From NCBI GenBank assembly GCA_033980235.1, contig CM067066.1, positions 33,581,180-33,645,179 of the forward strand: DNA of 64,000 nt. The letters run 5' to 3'. Under the pieces are notes generated by a model. It was not told where the DNA came from, did no database searches, and was given only the letters and a program-made list of their open reading frames with translations. This DNA is from Diadema setosum (taxonomy: Eukaryota > Echinodermata > Echinoidea > Diadematoida > Diadematidae). The number at the start of each line of letters is the position of its first letter. The first letter of the stretch is position 1. Below, piece after piece: positions 23,937-34,284 of this stretch. Position numbers and translations under genes: made by a program.

Positions 23937-24368
23937 TAACTGTTTAATGTTAGAATCTAGAAGGACAAGGGATGGTACGGTACCTGGTGGGGATGAGAAT
24001 TGGGCTTTTAACTTTTTGCAAGATACCAAGAAAACATTTGATTTATGAAATAGTACAGAGCATGCCATTTTAACAGGAATTCAAAGTTTATTTGATGAAA
24101 ATCAGGGTTGGAATGACTGAAACATCCAAAAACAAAGTAAAACAAAGCGATCGTAATATTAAGTGTGGGTCCCACACTTATTTGAATCGCTCTGTTTTGG
24201 ATATCTCAGCCATTACAAAACCAATTTCCGTCAAATAAACGTTGAATTCCTCATGGAATCACATGCTCTTTCATATTTCATAAGAGGTTTCTCATTATCT
24301 CACAAAAAAAATGTTAGAAACCTGAAATGAGGTCTCAACCAAAACTAGTCTAGAATGATCCCTTTAAA
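23937..24368. repeat. diverged relative of the 14001 palindromic MITE
   Basis: Contains ggatatctcagccatt, catgctctttcatatttcat and ataagaggtttctcattatc, also present at 14040-14340. The ends have decayed. Confidence 0.55.
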
Positions 24369-24829
24369 TTAGGCCCTACTAAACTGTAATATTTTTCCTC
24401 AGTTTTAAAGACAAATTCGACAGGTAACGTTTTTATTTCAGCCACCGTCACAGGCCCTAACAAATGCTAAGCCTTGTAGTATTTTGTCGTATAGGGTCCT
24501 AGACTCCAACGTTTCTACTAAATTTACTCAGTATATCTACTGTAACTCATATTTGAACGTTAGACGTCAAAATCGTTTGACCATGAATCGCCATCACTAC
24601 CGGGGCCGGGGCGACCAGTACAAACCTAACCCGAATACACTCGCAGCTAGTACGTACACCTGCGCCCTCTTGATCGCTGCATGCCACACATGACACGTTG
24701 TTCAGACATGCAACCGGTTTCCACTCAGTGTAGGTTAGAGTGTACCTCGTCTCCGGTTCAAAACCACACAAATGAACGAACACACGGTTGAAGATTTACA
24801 CGCAATGCAAAGATCGATCGGCGTCTTAC

Positions 24830-24895
24830 CCAGAACAACGTCGGCCACATTTTTCTCTCTTCGTACTCTTCGAATTCATCTTCGAGACTCTGCAT
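24830..24895 (-). CDS. candidate first exon of an unrecognised minus-strand gene
   Basis: Twenty-two codons (M-QSLEDEFEEYEERKMWPT-LFW) run from an ATG with A at -3 to a consensus donor, TTCTGG|GTAAGA, in phase 0. The acidic, charged composition and the CpG-rich unique sequence upstream (24900-25300) argue for a genuine first exon. The protein is not recognised. The next exon is not certain. The phase-0 exon at 12606-12352 would fit but is 12 kb away, and other exons could lie between. Confidence 0.5.
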
Positions 24896-25320
24896 ATTGG
24901 ATTGTCCCTTGTCTGTCATAGAGATAAAATGAACTGCAGTGTAGTTTCTTCGCGATTGTGATGACTACGATAATCCAAAAACACTACCGTTTATTTATTT
25001 CACTGGCGCTGCAAGGGTAGTATAGAGAGGCTTCGTCGGTGCGATGACACGGCTGGCAGAGCAACAGCGCTACAGTAATTCTCTTCTGTGTGTGTTCGTC
25101 ATGATACAGACGACATCGCTTTTCAATCGCACTTCGAACCTCATTATTACTGCGAAACGATTTTCAAGATCGCCGATTTCCTGGAATACCGCTATATAGT
25201 GCCTGTGTGCAACCGGGTGTGTGTAGTGGGGGCATGCACTGAACTCCGTGCGATGAAAAGTCCACATGTGCGCATATCAAGCCACCACCGGAGCTTGATG
25301 GCATACAGTATTACACAAAC
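24896..25320 (-). promoter_or_regulatory. probable promoter upstream of the 24.9-kb first exon
   Basis: CpG-containing, non-repetitive sequence ending in GT microsatellites near 25.32-25.41 kb. No transposon termini are seen here. Assignment is by position relative to the putative first exon. Confidence 0.3.
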
Positions 25321-25415
25321 GTGTGTGTGTGTGTGTGTGTTGAGTAAAATTATGTGTGTGGAGAGGCAGGTTTAGGGATGGTAGATGTGTGTGTTTGTGT
25401 GTGTGTGTCTGTACA
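25310..25415. repeat. (GT)n microsatellites
   Basis: Two GT runs separated by about 50 bases. Confidence 0.8.
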
Positions 25416-25705
25416 TCACTGAACTCAGTGGTGTACCAAACTGCTCGCGCGAGTGCTCGCGACTTGCGTGCGCATGGCTGGTGGTGCTGCTGTATTTGGG
25501 GGCGCTGCACATGAACTAGTGATAGAGCCCTTCGTTGACCCAGGGAGGTAGGACCTCCCTGGTTGACCAGCGTTATTTAGTACCTTCTTCAATTCATTTC
25601 ACAAAATATTCACATACTAGGACTATAGGCTAACACAAACCCCTCGTGGGGACATGTATATAGTATTATTTTGTTTATAATTTACAAAATTGTAGCAGGT
25701 TTATG

Positions 25706-27002
25706 CAGTGGCGTATCTAGGGAAAACGGCGCCCGGGGCAAGCGCGAAAATTGCGCCCCTAATTTCTGAAAAAGTGTTCAACCCCAACCCCATCCCGGTA
25801 GGGACTTTAAACAAAGTCCACATGATATGCTTTTTCAAGCATTTGAAAGGGGTCTTTTTGAGGGTGATTTAAATGTAATGAATTTTGATAAATTTTGGCG
25901 AGCGAGCGCAGCGAGCGAGCCGAAAATTTTTATATTTCAGCTTATGTTCGAAACCGTTGATCCATTCGGCGATCGCTTCAGAACGAATGAAATTGAAGCC
26001 GCTGCTCCGTGTAACATTTTTCCTGCTAAATATAAAATGACATGTGTGAACACAATAGACATTGTCATTTTGTCCGGGTCATCGTCACGTTTTGTTCTTA
26101 TCTTCTTCTCTTTTTTCGGATAAATTTTGGCGAGCGAGCGCAGCGAGCCGAAAATTTTTGTGTTTCAGCTAACAAAACATGGAACTCTTGTCATTTTTTG
26201 CTTATTAAATCTTACAATATTCATTCTAATCAAGATATAGTGACGGCCTTATAGATAACGATTTATACCAACAAACTGAGGACTTGAAAAAATACTCTAG
26301 ATTAGTACGAGCGAGTGAGCCGAAATTTTTATAGGCCTATTTCCGCGTCATCATTACGTTTTGTTCTTATCTTGTTTGATTTGGGTGGGTTGTTTTATTT
26401 TTGCGCCCCCCCCCCCCCCGTTGGTGCCTTCTTTTGCTCCAATTGGCGATCGCTTCAGAACGAAAGAAATTGCAGCCGCTGCTCCGTGAAACATTTTGCC
26501 TGCTTAATATAAAATGACATGTGTAAACACAATAGACACCAGTGTCATTTTGTCCACGTTATCATCACGTTTTGTTCTTATACCTTCTTTTTTTAATTAA
26601 AATTTTGGCGAGCGAGCGCAGCGAGCGAGCCGAAAATTTTTGTATTACAGCTTACAGAACATGGAATTCTTGTGTGAACACAATAAAGATTGTAATTTTG
26701 TCCGCGTCATCATCATGTTTTGTTTTTATCTTGTTTGATTTGGTTTTCTGCCACCCTCCCCCCCCCCCCCCCACCATTCTCCCTCCCCCCTTCCGGGCGA
26801 GTTTTTTCTTCTTCTCCTTCTCCTTCTTCTTCTTCTTTTCTTTTTTCTTTTTTTTTTCTTCTTCTTCGTTTTTTCTTTTTTTTCTTCTTCTTCGTTTTTT
26901 TTTTTCTTTTTTCTTCTTCTTCGTTTTTTTTTTTTTTTTGCGCCCCCAAGGAGTGGCGGCCGGGGCACGTGCCCCCCTTGCCCCCCCCTAGATACGCCAC
27001 TG
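25706..27002. mobile_element. hAT-like nonautonomous DNA transposon with 8-bp TSD
   Basis: Ends CAGTGGCGTATCTAGG / CCTAGATACGCCACTG. It is flanked by direct GGTTTATG at 25698-25705 and 27003-27010. An 8-bp duplication with CAG...CTG ends points to the hAT superfamily. Inside are repeated GGCGAGCGAGCGCAGCGAGC blocks, a long CTT/T tract (26800-26940) and no transposase. The frames in the CTT tract are compositional. Confidence 0.85.
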
Positions 27003-27529
27003 GGTTTATGTATACATAGAATGTTGTTGAACAAGGTCCCAATGTTCTTCTACACATTTATTTATTTATTTATTTTTATAATTTATGATTTTCAAAGCTG
27101 CGTTGTGTTTTGCAGCTCTGGCTTGCTGGCGGCGGAGATCATGAAATCAAAGCAGGGAAGAATGTTTGAAATGTTTTTGTGACACTTTTTACACAGACAG
27201 AGGCATGCTTTCATTAGTGAAATGATTAATATCACTGTGTAGACTAGTAGGTCCTGCTTAAACCATGCCTGACGTCTGCATGTAACAGCTCTATCCTACG
27301 GTGAATGGGTAGTGTTCTAGACTACAGATATTGATAAGGAGATCCCGAATTTTATTGCTGCCCAATGTGAGCATCCTTGGACGTTATGTTTATTCTTATA
27401 TTCTGGATAAAAGATAAAAGAAATAAATCCTCTTGAGATTTGTTGAAAGGGCTTTGAGTGATTATATGCATTTTCAACTCGGGCTACAGAATGTTGGCCC
27501 ACCCTGTTTTACATTCTATTGTTTACTAT

Positions 27530-27735
27530 TTGGAAAATGACGTTACCGCTTATGGCGAGAGTGTCCAAATAGCGCTCTATTACTTTTGGGATCAAAAATT
27601 CCATAAGAATATAGGTATTTCAACCATGTCATGATGCTGCCATGCCTGACACTTCATAGCATACTATTTGCAAAAAGGCACGTCCCTTTTTACGACGATA
27701 TTTTCCAAATAGTATTATACTATTTGTGAAATTTA
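27530..27735. repeat. ACTATTTG-containing inverted repeat
   Basis: tttactatttggaaaat at the left and attttccaaatagta at the right, with cgttaccgcttatggcg between. Ends not resolved. Confidence 0.45.
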
Positions 27736-28740
27736 ATGATGTCACAAAGCCAATAGCTTCTGACCTCATAAACCAATTCTGACATCGCGCGCTGCTTCAT
27801 ATCGTCACTCTGTGAAATGTAACAATTCCTAATAAACATTTGTGCTAAATTATCATAAAGCAAATCTGATATCGCGCACTGCTTCGTATCCTCGCTCTGT
27901 GAACCGTAAGAATTTCTAACGACGCAATCGTGACATCACAAAGTATAAATTCAAGGAGCTCCTTGGTAATTCTAACATCGTGCACTGCTTCGTGTGGTTA
28001 AAGTGTTATCCCTCCACAACATCGCATCCTCCACACGACTTCGCGCCTGACACTTTCCCCTTCTTTTGTTACAATGTTTGATCCAAAATATACAAGTATA
28101 CTCTGCCTAATTTCGAGTTTCCGGTTAAAACAATCTAGGCCCCGATGCCTCCAAACGCACTAATTACTTCGAGACTGCGCCCCTCAGTAAATATTAATAT
28201 TGTAGAGTTTTCTCTGCCTATAATAAATTTAACCAGAAAATCTCAAGGCAAAGTACCGGAGTACTTATTATATCGAGTTTATGATGTTTAGTGAAATGTC
28301 ACAGAGTAATTGTGACATCACAGAGCGATTCTGATATCGCGCGCCGCTTCTATGTCAATGAAATGCATCTCTTTGTTCAAATGTAAGAATTTCCATTAAA
28401 AAATTGTGACTGCACAAAGCAATTTCTGACATCGCGCACTGCTTCATACCGTCACTCTGTAAAATGTAACAATTTCTAACAAAACAATTGTGACATCACA
28501 AAGCAACAATTCTGACATCGCGCACTGTTTCATATCGTCACTTTGAAATGTAACAATATCTGACAAAACAATTGTGACATCACAGAGCAATTCTGACTTC
28601 GCGCGCACTGCTTCGTACCTTCACTGTGGAATTTAACAAAGCAATTGTGACATCACATAGCAATTCTGACATCACGCCCTACTTCACACGGTCACCATCA
28701 CGCATCCAGGGAGGGGGTTCCCACCTCCCTGCCGTCCCTT
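27720..28740. repeat. degenerate tandem satellite, about 80-bp unit
   Basis: At least seven recurrences of 'ctgacatcgcgcactgcttc', each followed by gtcactctgtgaaatgtaac and aattgtgacatcacaaagca. A different 200-bp segment (28000-28200) recurs at 29186-29370 on the other side of the LINE, suggesting the LINE inserted between related blocks. Confidence 0.8.
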
Positions 28741-28760
28741 CTTCTTCTTCTTCTTCTTCT
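28738..28760. repeat. (CTT)n microsatellite
   Basis: About seven CTT units, lying at the 3' end of the minus-strand LINE and possibly its tail. Confidence 0.8.
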
Positions 28761-28789
28761 GATTAAGTCTGCCTCCTTCAATAGACTGA

Positions 28790-29186
28790 AGATTCTTGCA
28801 GACTGGTGCTATTTACATTATAATACAATTTATTTACAGATATTTACAAGCACATAGAAAATTTGACGAAAATACTAGCCACTGTGATCAACCGTTAGAC
28901 GGTTTCGAAATGATCCCACAGATGGCGCTGAAACAATTTCTGACGACAGGGAATTCCAGTTCCTTACAGTTCTTGGGAAGAACGAATGGCGATGCGATTC
29001 AGTTCTCGAATATGGTACCTGATAGGAGTGTGGTTGCGAGGCTCTCGTTAACTGAGTAGCCTGTTTGATGATATAGTCCTGTGCTGAAAGAGGAGTGAGA
29101 TTATTGTGTATTTTGTACATCATAATTAGCCTGTCATTTTCTCTGCGCTGTTCCAGAGTGGTCCAATTAAGTTCTTGTAGCATTTT
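28790..29186 (-). mobile_element. 5'-truncated CR1/L2-type LINE, ORF2 C-terminus
   Basis: The minus-strand frame 29183-28875 contains LNWTTLEQRRENDRLIMMYK, then FFPRTVRNWNSLSSEIV and SVGSFRNRL. This is the hallmark end of CR1/L2-like non-LTR polyproteins after the reverse transcriptase domain. Only about 100 codons remain. The frame is intact, so the insertion is not very old. Confidence 0.85.
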
Positions 29187-29377
29187 CCCTCACATCATCG
29201 CATCCACCACACTACCTTCCATCTCGCCTCACATTTCCCCTTCTTTTGTTTACATTTTGAATTTCAAATCTAAAACAAATAGGCCTGTTCCGGGTACTTT
29301 ACCTAATTTCGAGTTTCTGGCATTCACTTCGAGACTGCGCTCCTCAGTGTAATTTTCTATTTTGGACTCATCTTTGC

Positions 29378-29938
29378 TTAAAGGATAAGTTTACCTTCAT
29401 AGACATGTGGGTTGAGTGAATGGAGCAATATTAGTAGAACACATCAGTGAGAGTTTGAGGAAAAAGCGGGCAATCCGTTCAAAAGTTATGAATTCTTGAA
29501 GTTTCTGCTCAGTCACGGCTGGATGAGAAGATTACTATAGCTTGTGATACCACATGTGTACAACGATATAAAGAAAGAATAAAGAAAAATCAACATATTT
29601 TCACTTTTCGCGCATAACATTCAGAAGGCAGGGGGAATAATATTACCCTTAACATACGTCAGTAACAAGTCGAAGAAATGTGCACTTTATTCAAAAAGTA
29701 AAGTTTTGTGAAATTCTCTTTTTATTTTCCTTATATCGTTGTACGCATGTGACATCATACACTGTAGTAGTCTTCTCATCCAGCAGTGACTGCACAGATA
29801 CTTTAAAAATTCATAACTTTTGAACGAATTGTCAGATTTTCCCAAAATTTTCACTGATGTGTTCTACTAATATTGTTGCATTCACTCAATCCACATGTAC
29901 AGTATATGAAGGTGGACTTGTCTTTTAATACTTTTCAC
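29378..29938. mobile_element. MITE with TTAAAGGA ends (copy 2)
   Basis: Same inverted ends and interior as 5641-6207, including caatattagtagaacacatcag and tacactgtagtagtcttctcatccagc. Confidence 0.8.
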
Positions 29939-29955
29939 CAGAAACTATCAAGGCT

Positions 29956-29999
29956 ATAAAATAGCCTTCTTCTTCTTCAGAAGAAGAAGGCTATTTTAT
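29956..29999. repeat. perfect hairpin
   Basis: taaaatagccttcttcttc is mirrored by gaagaagaaggctatttta around a TCA centre. Confidence 0.85.
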
Positions 30000-30935
30000 T
30001 TGTTTATATTCCACATACTAAGAATCTTGCTGTAGGATTGGTCAAGAGCTGATCACGTGATAAAGCGTAGTTTTGCCCATCACATCACCTAAGAAAAGTT
30101 TGTTACACTCTATGTTGACAGTCCCTTTTGTTTCGCTGATCTCTTCAGTCCATAAAGTGTTATTTAACGCGAGATGAGTACGCGCGAAATAAAAGTGCGT
30201 TACACTGTGGAATATCATAGGTCACTCACCGAACTAGGTCACTTGATAGTCCACAGTGCAACGCACTTTCACTTCGGTGCCGCGGCGCGCGGTACGTGCG
30301 CGCAGCAAATTCATTGTTTTGTCATAAGTACGCGCAAACGTCTAAAATAAACTACGTAGCCTAAAGCCATAAGGATACCTAAAGACAGCTAAAACGGTTT
30401 CAGATGGAATAAAGTGGGAATTTCCAGGACCCTAGATGTGGAATATAAAGCAAATAATCAGCTTTTACTCTCAGGCAATGAGACAAACTATCACTTCCTC
30501 GGCGATCTGAAGCTGCGCTTCGGAAAGATAGCTACATCCAGATCGCATCGGAAGTGATATTTTCTCCCATCATCTTCACCAACGTTGATTATTTGCTTAA
30601 TATTACCCACAAATCAATGTTTCCTATACATTGCATAACAAAATTCGTTGTTCTGTCGGTAGTTGCAGGAGTCCTCTTGCAGACAGATTATCATTGTCAT
30701 CATGGGGTATCATTACATGCGGTATATATGTTTCCGTTACTTGGTTTTGTAAGAAACACAACTGTTTTGAAAATTACAATATTTTTCTTTATTTTTTGCA
30801 TGGTAGTTGATCATTTGATTTTTTTTTTTTTTTTTTTTGGGGGGGGGGGGTCATTTTTGTTTCCTTTGATGTGTGTATGTGGTGTGTGTGTGTGTAATAA
30901 CTACAACCTGTTTAGCTCACTTGACAGATCGTTTG

Positions 30936-30974
30936 TTTGTTCGTTTGTTTGTTTGTTTGTTTGTTTGTTTGTTG
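30936..30974. repeat. (GTTT)n microsatellite
   Basis: Nearly uninterrupted tetranucleotide repeat. The 166-codon open frame at 30554-31054 passes through it and is not supported as a gene. Confidence 0.9.
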
Positions 30975-31049
30975 TCGATGTGGTTTTTGTTGCCACAGTG
31001 CCTTGGGTATACAAATTTCTGGGGAAAATAGAACAAAATAAAGAAAACA

Positions 31050-31546
31050 TGTAACGGTTCTTCGTCGTTTGCACTCGTCACAAGAGGACGCGAATGCAAT
31101 GAAGCGTGCGTAGAGAACCACCTGACTTGATCAAATCACATGACACTTATCCTCTCGTACACGAATATGATGAAGAGAAAGCACGTTGGCATCCGGGACC
31201 GGACAACAATATTCATGCCTCCTTATTCCTTCTGTGTACATGGCGAATTATGCTCGCGGCGGCGTCTACCTGCAACTTAGTCATTAGTGGTACTCCGACT
31301 CACTAATGGTCGGCAAAAGTACTAGTCTAGTGTGCCATTACACATTTTCATGCCATGCCCTGATCTCGTACACAATTCAACAGTAAATTAGGCCTAGGTA
31401 TATCGAACTTCGCGGATCTGGACTGAGCGCATGTTTGGTGTCAGAAACGTGTCGAAGAGTCAGTACAGAAACTTGTTAGACACGGCCAAGTCTGCTATGG
31501 AGATACATTGTACGATACGCAGCTAGCGTGGCATTCTAGCGGCGAG
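31050..31546 (+). promoter_or_regulatory. NAGPA: probable NAGPA promoter and 5' UTR
   Basis: The 500 bases before the start codon are richer in CpG than the flanking intergenic DNA and free of recognised repeats. No convincing TATA box sits at a useful distance. Placement is by position and composition only; no transcription start can be fixed. Confidence 0.35.
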
Positions 31547-31683
31547 ATGTTGGGACTCGGCCCTCTTCAAACGACGCTAGTGGAGCACACTGGAACTTCT
31601 CCGCTGTCCTGCTGGGGTCCAGTTGTGATCATTTTGATGGTCTTGATATGTTCTACCACGTGTGCTAGTACTAGTAGTATGCT
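31547..31683 (+). CDS. NAGPA: NAGPA exon 1 (start codon and signal peptide)
   Basis: The ATG opens 45 codons plus two bases. A hydrophobic run (VVIILMVLICSTTCA) fits a signal peptide preceded by a fairly long polar N-terminus. The exon ends at a good donor, CT|GTGAGT. Its phase-2 end joins the single T at the start of exon 2 to give ...SSM-L-FPDDD. A nearby upstream ATG (31498) meets a stop after nine codons, so it would be a short upstream ORF. No cDNA is available, so an alternative first exon cannot be excluded. Confidence 0.85.
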
Positions 31684-34252
31684 GTGAGTTTAACCCAGCA
31701 GTATCAATGAGTATGTTAAGCATATATTGGCAATTGTGCACTGTTTGAGAAGAGATGACCAGAGCCGCGGGGTTTCCAAAAGAATTGTCTCCCTCCCCGC
31801 TCGATGCTCACAATAGGTGTTTGTCTTTTTTCTCCCACACTTTTAACAGGCATTGAATTAATCCCTGAATGTCAGGTGGTCATCTAACCCGCCTTTGTGC
31901 TGTAAATTAAATTTGAACATGTCCTGGTCGAATCTAGTGCAGTAAATTTAGTGCCTTAATAGTGCAGTGGTGCAGTGGTAGTAATCATATCATATGTTTT
32001 AAATTATTTTGGTATGTTATTATTGTCCACGCAGCCGCTGTCGCGAAGCGACGCGCTACAGCGGCTGCGTGTAGCTAGTTTGTTATTAGCCCGACCAGGC
32101 GCTGTCACTGTTGTCTGTTAGTGTTAGTACGCTCTGCGAATACAGGGACTGGGCTGTGTATAGGTCTAGTTAGTTTGTTATTTGAGAGAGCCCTGGGTGG
32201 CCCTGGACTTCAGGGATTTGTACTGTAGTGTAGAATCGGGCACTTAAACTGAATCGAAATGTCCATATCATTCTCTGTATTCTCTACGACTCTAGTCTCT
32301 ATAATAGACTATACACCGCTAACAGTGTGTCATTTTTGTATACATGATGTAGTAGTGCCTACAGCTACATATAACTTTAAATACATAATAGAGATAAATT
32401 TTCATTTGAGTGATGTGATTTCAATGTTGCAGTATAGAAGTTTTAATTTTTCTGAACGAACAAAACCACAAATACGTATTCATGAATTTACAAGAGTATT
32501 AAAGCAGGGGTCGCACTTACCTTTTTTTTTTTAACTAGCCAGGCGGACTACTTAGAATCAATTTTAACACTGAAGCAATATTTTGTCTAGCCAGACGGAC
32601 TAGTAACTTCAGAATTTTATGATTTTTAGCTAGTCCGACGTGATTTTGGGTGGCCAATGGCCAGCGGACCATCGCCAATTTCGAACCCTGATTAAAGTCA
32701 TCTTTGTATCCATTGATGATATACAAATTGCTCTATCTGTTCAGTAAGTGATTCTGTACCCATCTCTTTGGAATCAGGAAGGAATCAACTTTATTATTTT
32801 TTTTTTTGGAGGTGTGAAGCTCCTGATTGACAATATAAAAAACTTATTGAGAATTACACTTGGATAGATACTGCTGGGTCTTCCATAACAGCAGAGTGAA
32901 CTCTTATCTTGATTATTAGCTTGCATTAGTAGTGGCAAAGAAAGCCATTCTTGACCTTGAATGGGTATAAATTCTAAAAACGTTTAATTCCATTTTCACT
33001 AAATGTTTGTCACTACAGTTTTCCTGATGATGATGTATTGACGCCTTACCCCCCTGGACAGCATGGTTCACCTCGCTCCCACCGGCAAATACGAGAGTGC
33101 CAACCAATCGTGTATGGCAATGTCACTCACCATGCACAAAAATCTCACGGCAGGAACTCAACCAACGTGCAATACCCCATAACAACTCTTAAGCACTTCT
33201 ACGATGACTTTACCATTGGTCAGCGAGTCCCTGGCCGCATTGCATGGGTCAACAGTCCCATGCATACTGTCTCGGTGTTGGAGCCATTTGAATCTGGCGG
33301 CTGCACCAACAAGCTCCGTGCCACTGTGGCCATGTCAGCCAAGCAGGAGGACTGCCTGCTTGCTGTCAACGCAGGCTTCTTCAACACCAAGCAGGGGGAT
33401 TGCTATGGTAACGTAGTGAGCCAGGGAAGACTGGTCCAGACAAGCGGAGGACTGCAAAATGCTCATTTTGGCATCAGGAAAGATGGGACTCTTGTGTTTG
33501 GGTGAGTGTGCCATCAGAAACGCGCTATGATGCCACTCGTAGTCGGCAAACAGTGTTGACTCGGCACATTGTGTGATGTGAGTGGAGGTGAAGATTATTG
33601 GCATCTTCTGTGTTCTCTGTCTTCCAGATATTTGTCAGAGCAGGATGTACTGCAAGAAGAGAACCCATTCATTCAGCTCGTTGGAGGCGTTGGCTGGCTG
33701 ATTCGAGATGGGGAGATCTACGTGGAGGAGAGTCGCAGAGCAGAATGTGATGAGGTGGAGGAGTCAGGTTAGAAATGTTATCTTCTGTTAAGTTCCTTCC
33801 CACCAAATAGTAGAAGTACTTGCAGTGGTAGTTATTAGTCCTCATTCTTTGTCTTTCCAGTTTCTATGAAGTTTACCAGCATTTTTGATATACTTTCCAT
33901 CTAAATTTGTTCACTATGGAACTGCCACCATGACCCACTTTCATCAAGACATTTTAAAATTTGTTGAGTGACAATGGAGGATTGCTTGTGAAGTGTGGAT
34001 CCTGATTGAATTCCTGTCTTAGCATATCTAATGAATTCCTCTTTATTTTGCAGAGCTGCTATTATGAGAAGTACTTGATGTCTGGTAGATATGTATGATC
34101 ATGGATTAAACACACTGCATTGTAGAAGCAGTTGTCCGTGTCAATTATGTCGTCAAGCACCTTGCAAGTTGCCTTAATGGGAAGAGGGTAATGTAGACGA
34201 CTGGTGGGAATACATATGATCAAAGAGTTAACATACTGCATTGTAAATTTAC

Positions 34253-34284
<32 letters not shown>

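Noticed and set aside
26542..27057. Several long frames on both strands (Ser/Phe- or Glu/Lys-rich)
   Set aside because: They translate the CTT/T tract inside the hAT-like element; the same artefact recurs at 62252-62596.
27720..28740. CRISPR-like regularly spaced repeats
   Set aside because: Units are contiguous and degenerate with no unique spacers, in a eukaryotic genome; this is a satellite.
30554..31054. 166-codon open frame, plus strand
   Set aside because: Crosses a T run, a G run and a GTTT microsatellite; no homology recalled and no splice partner.
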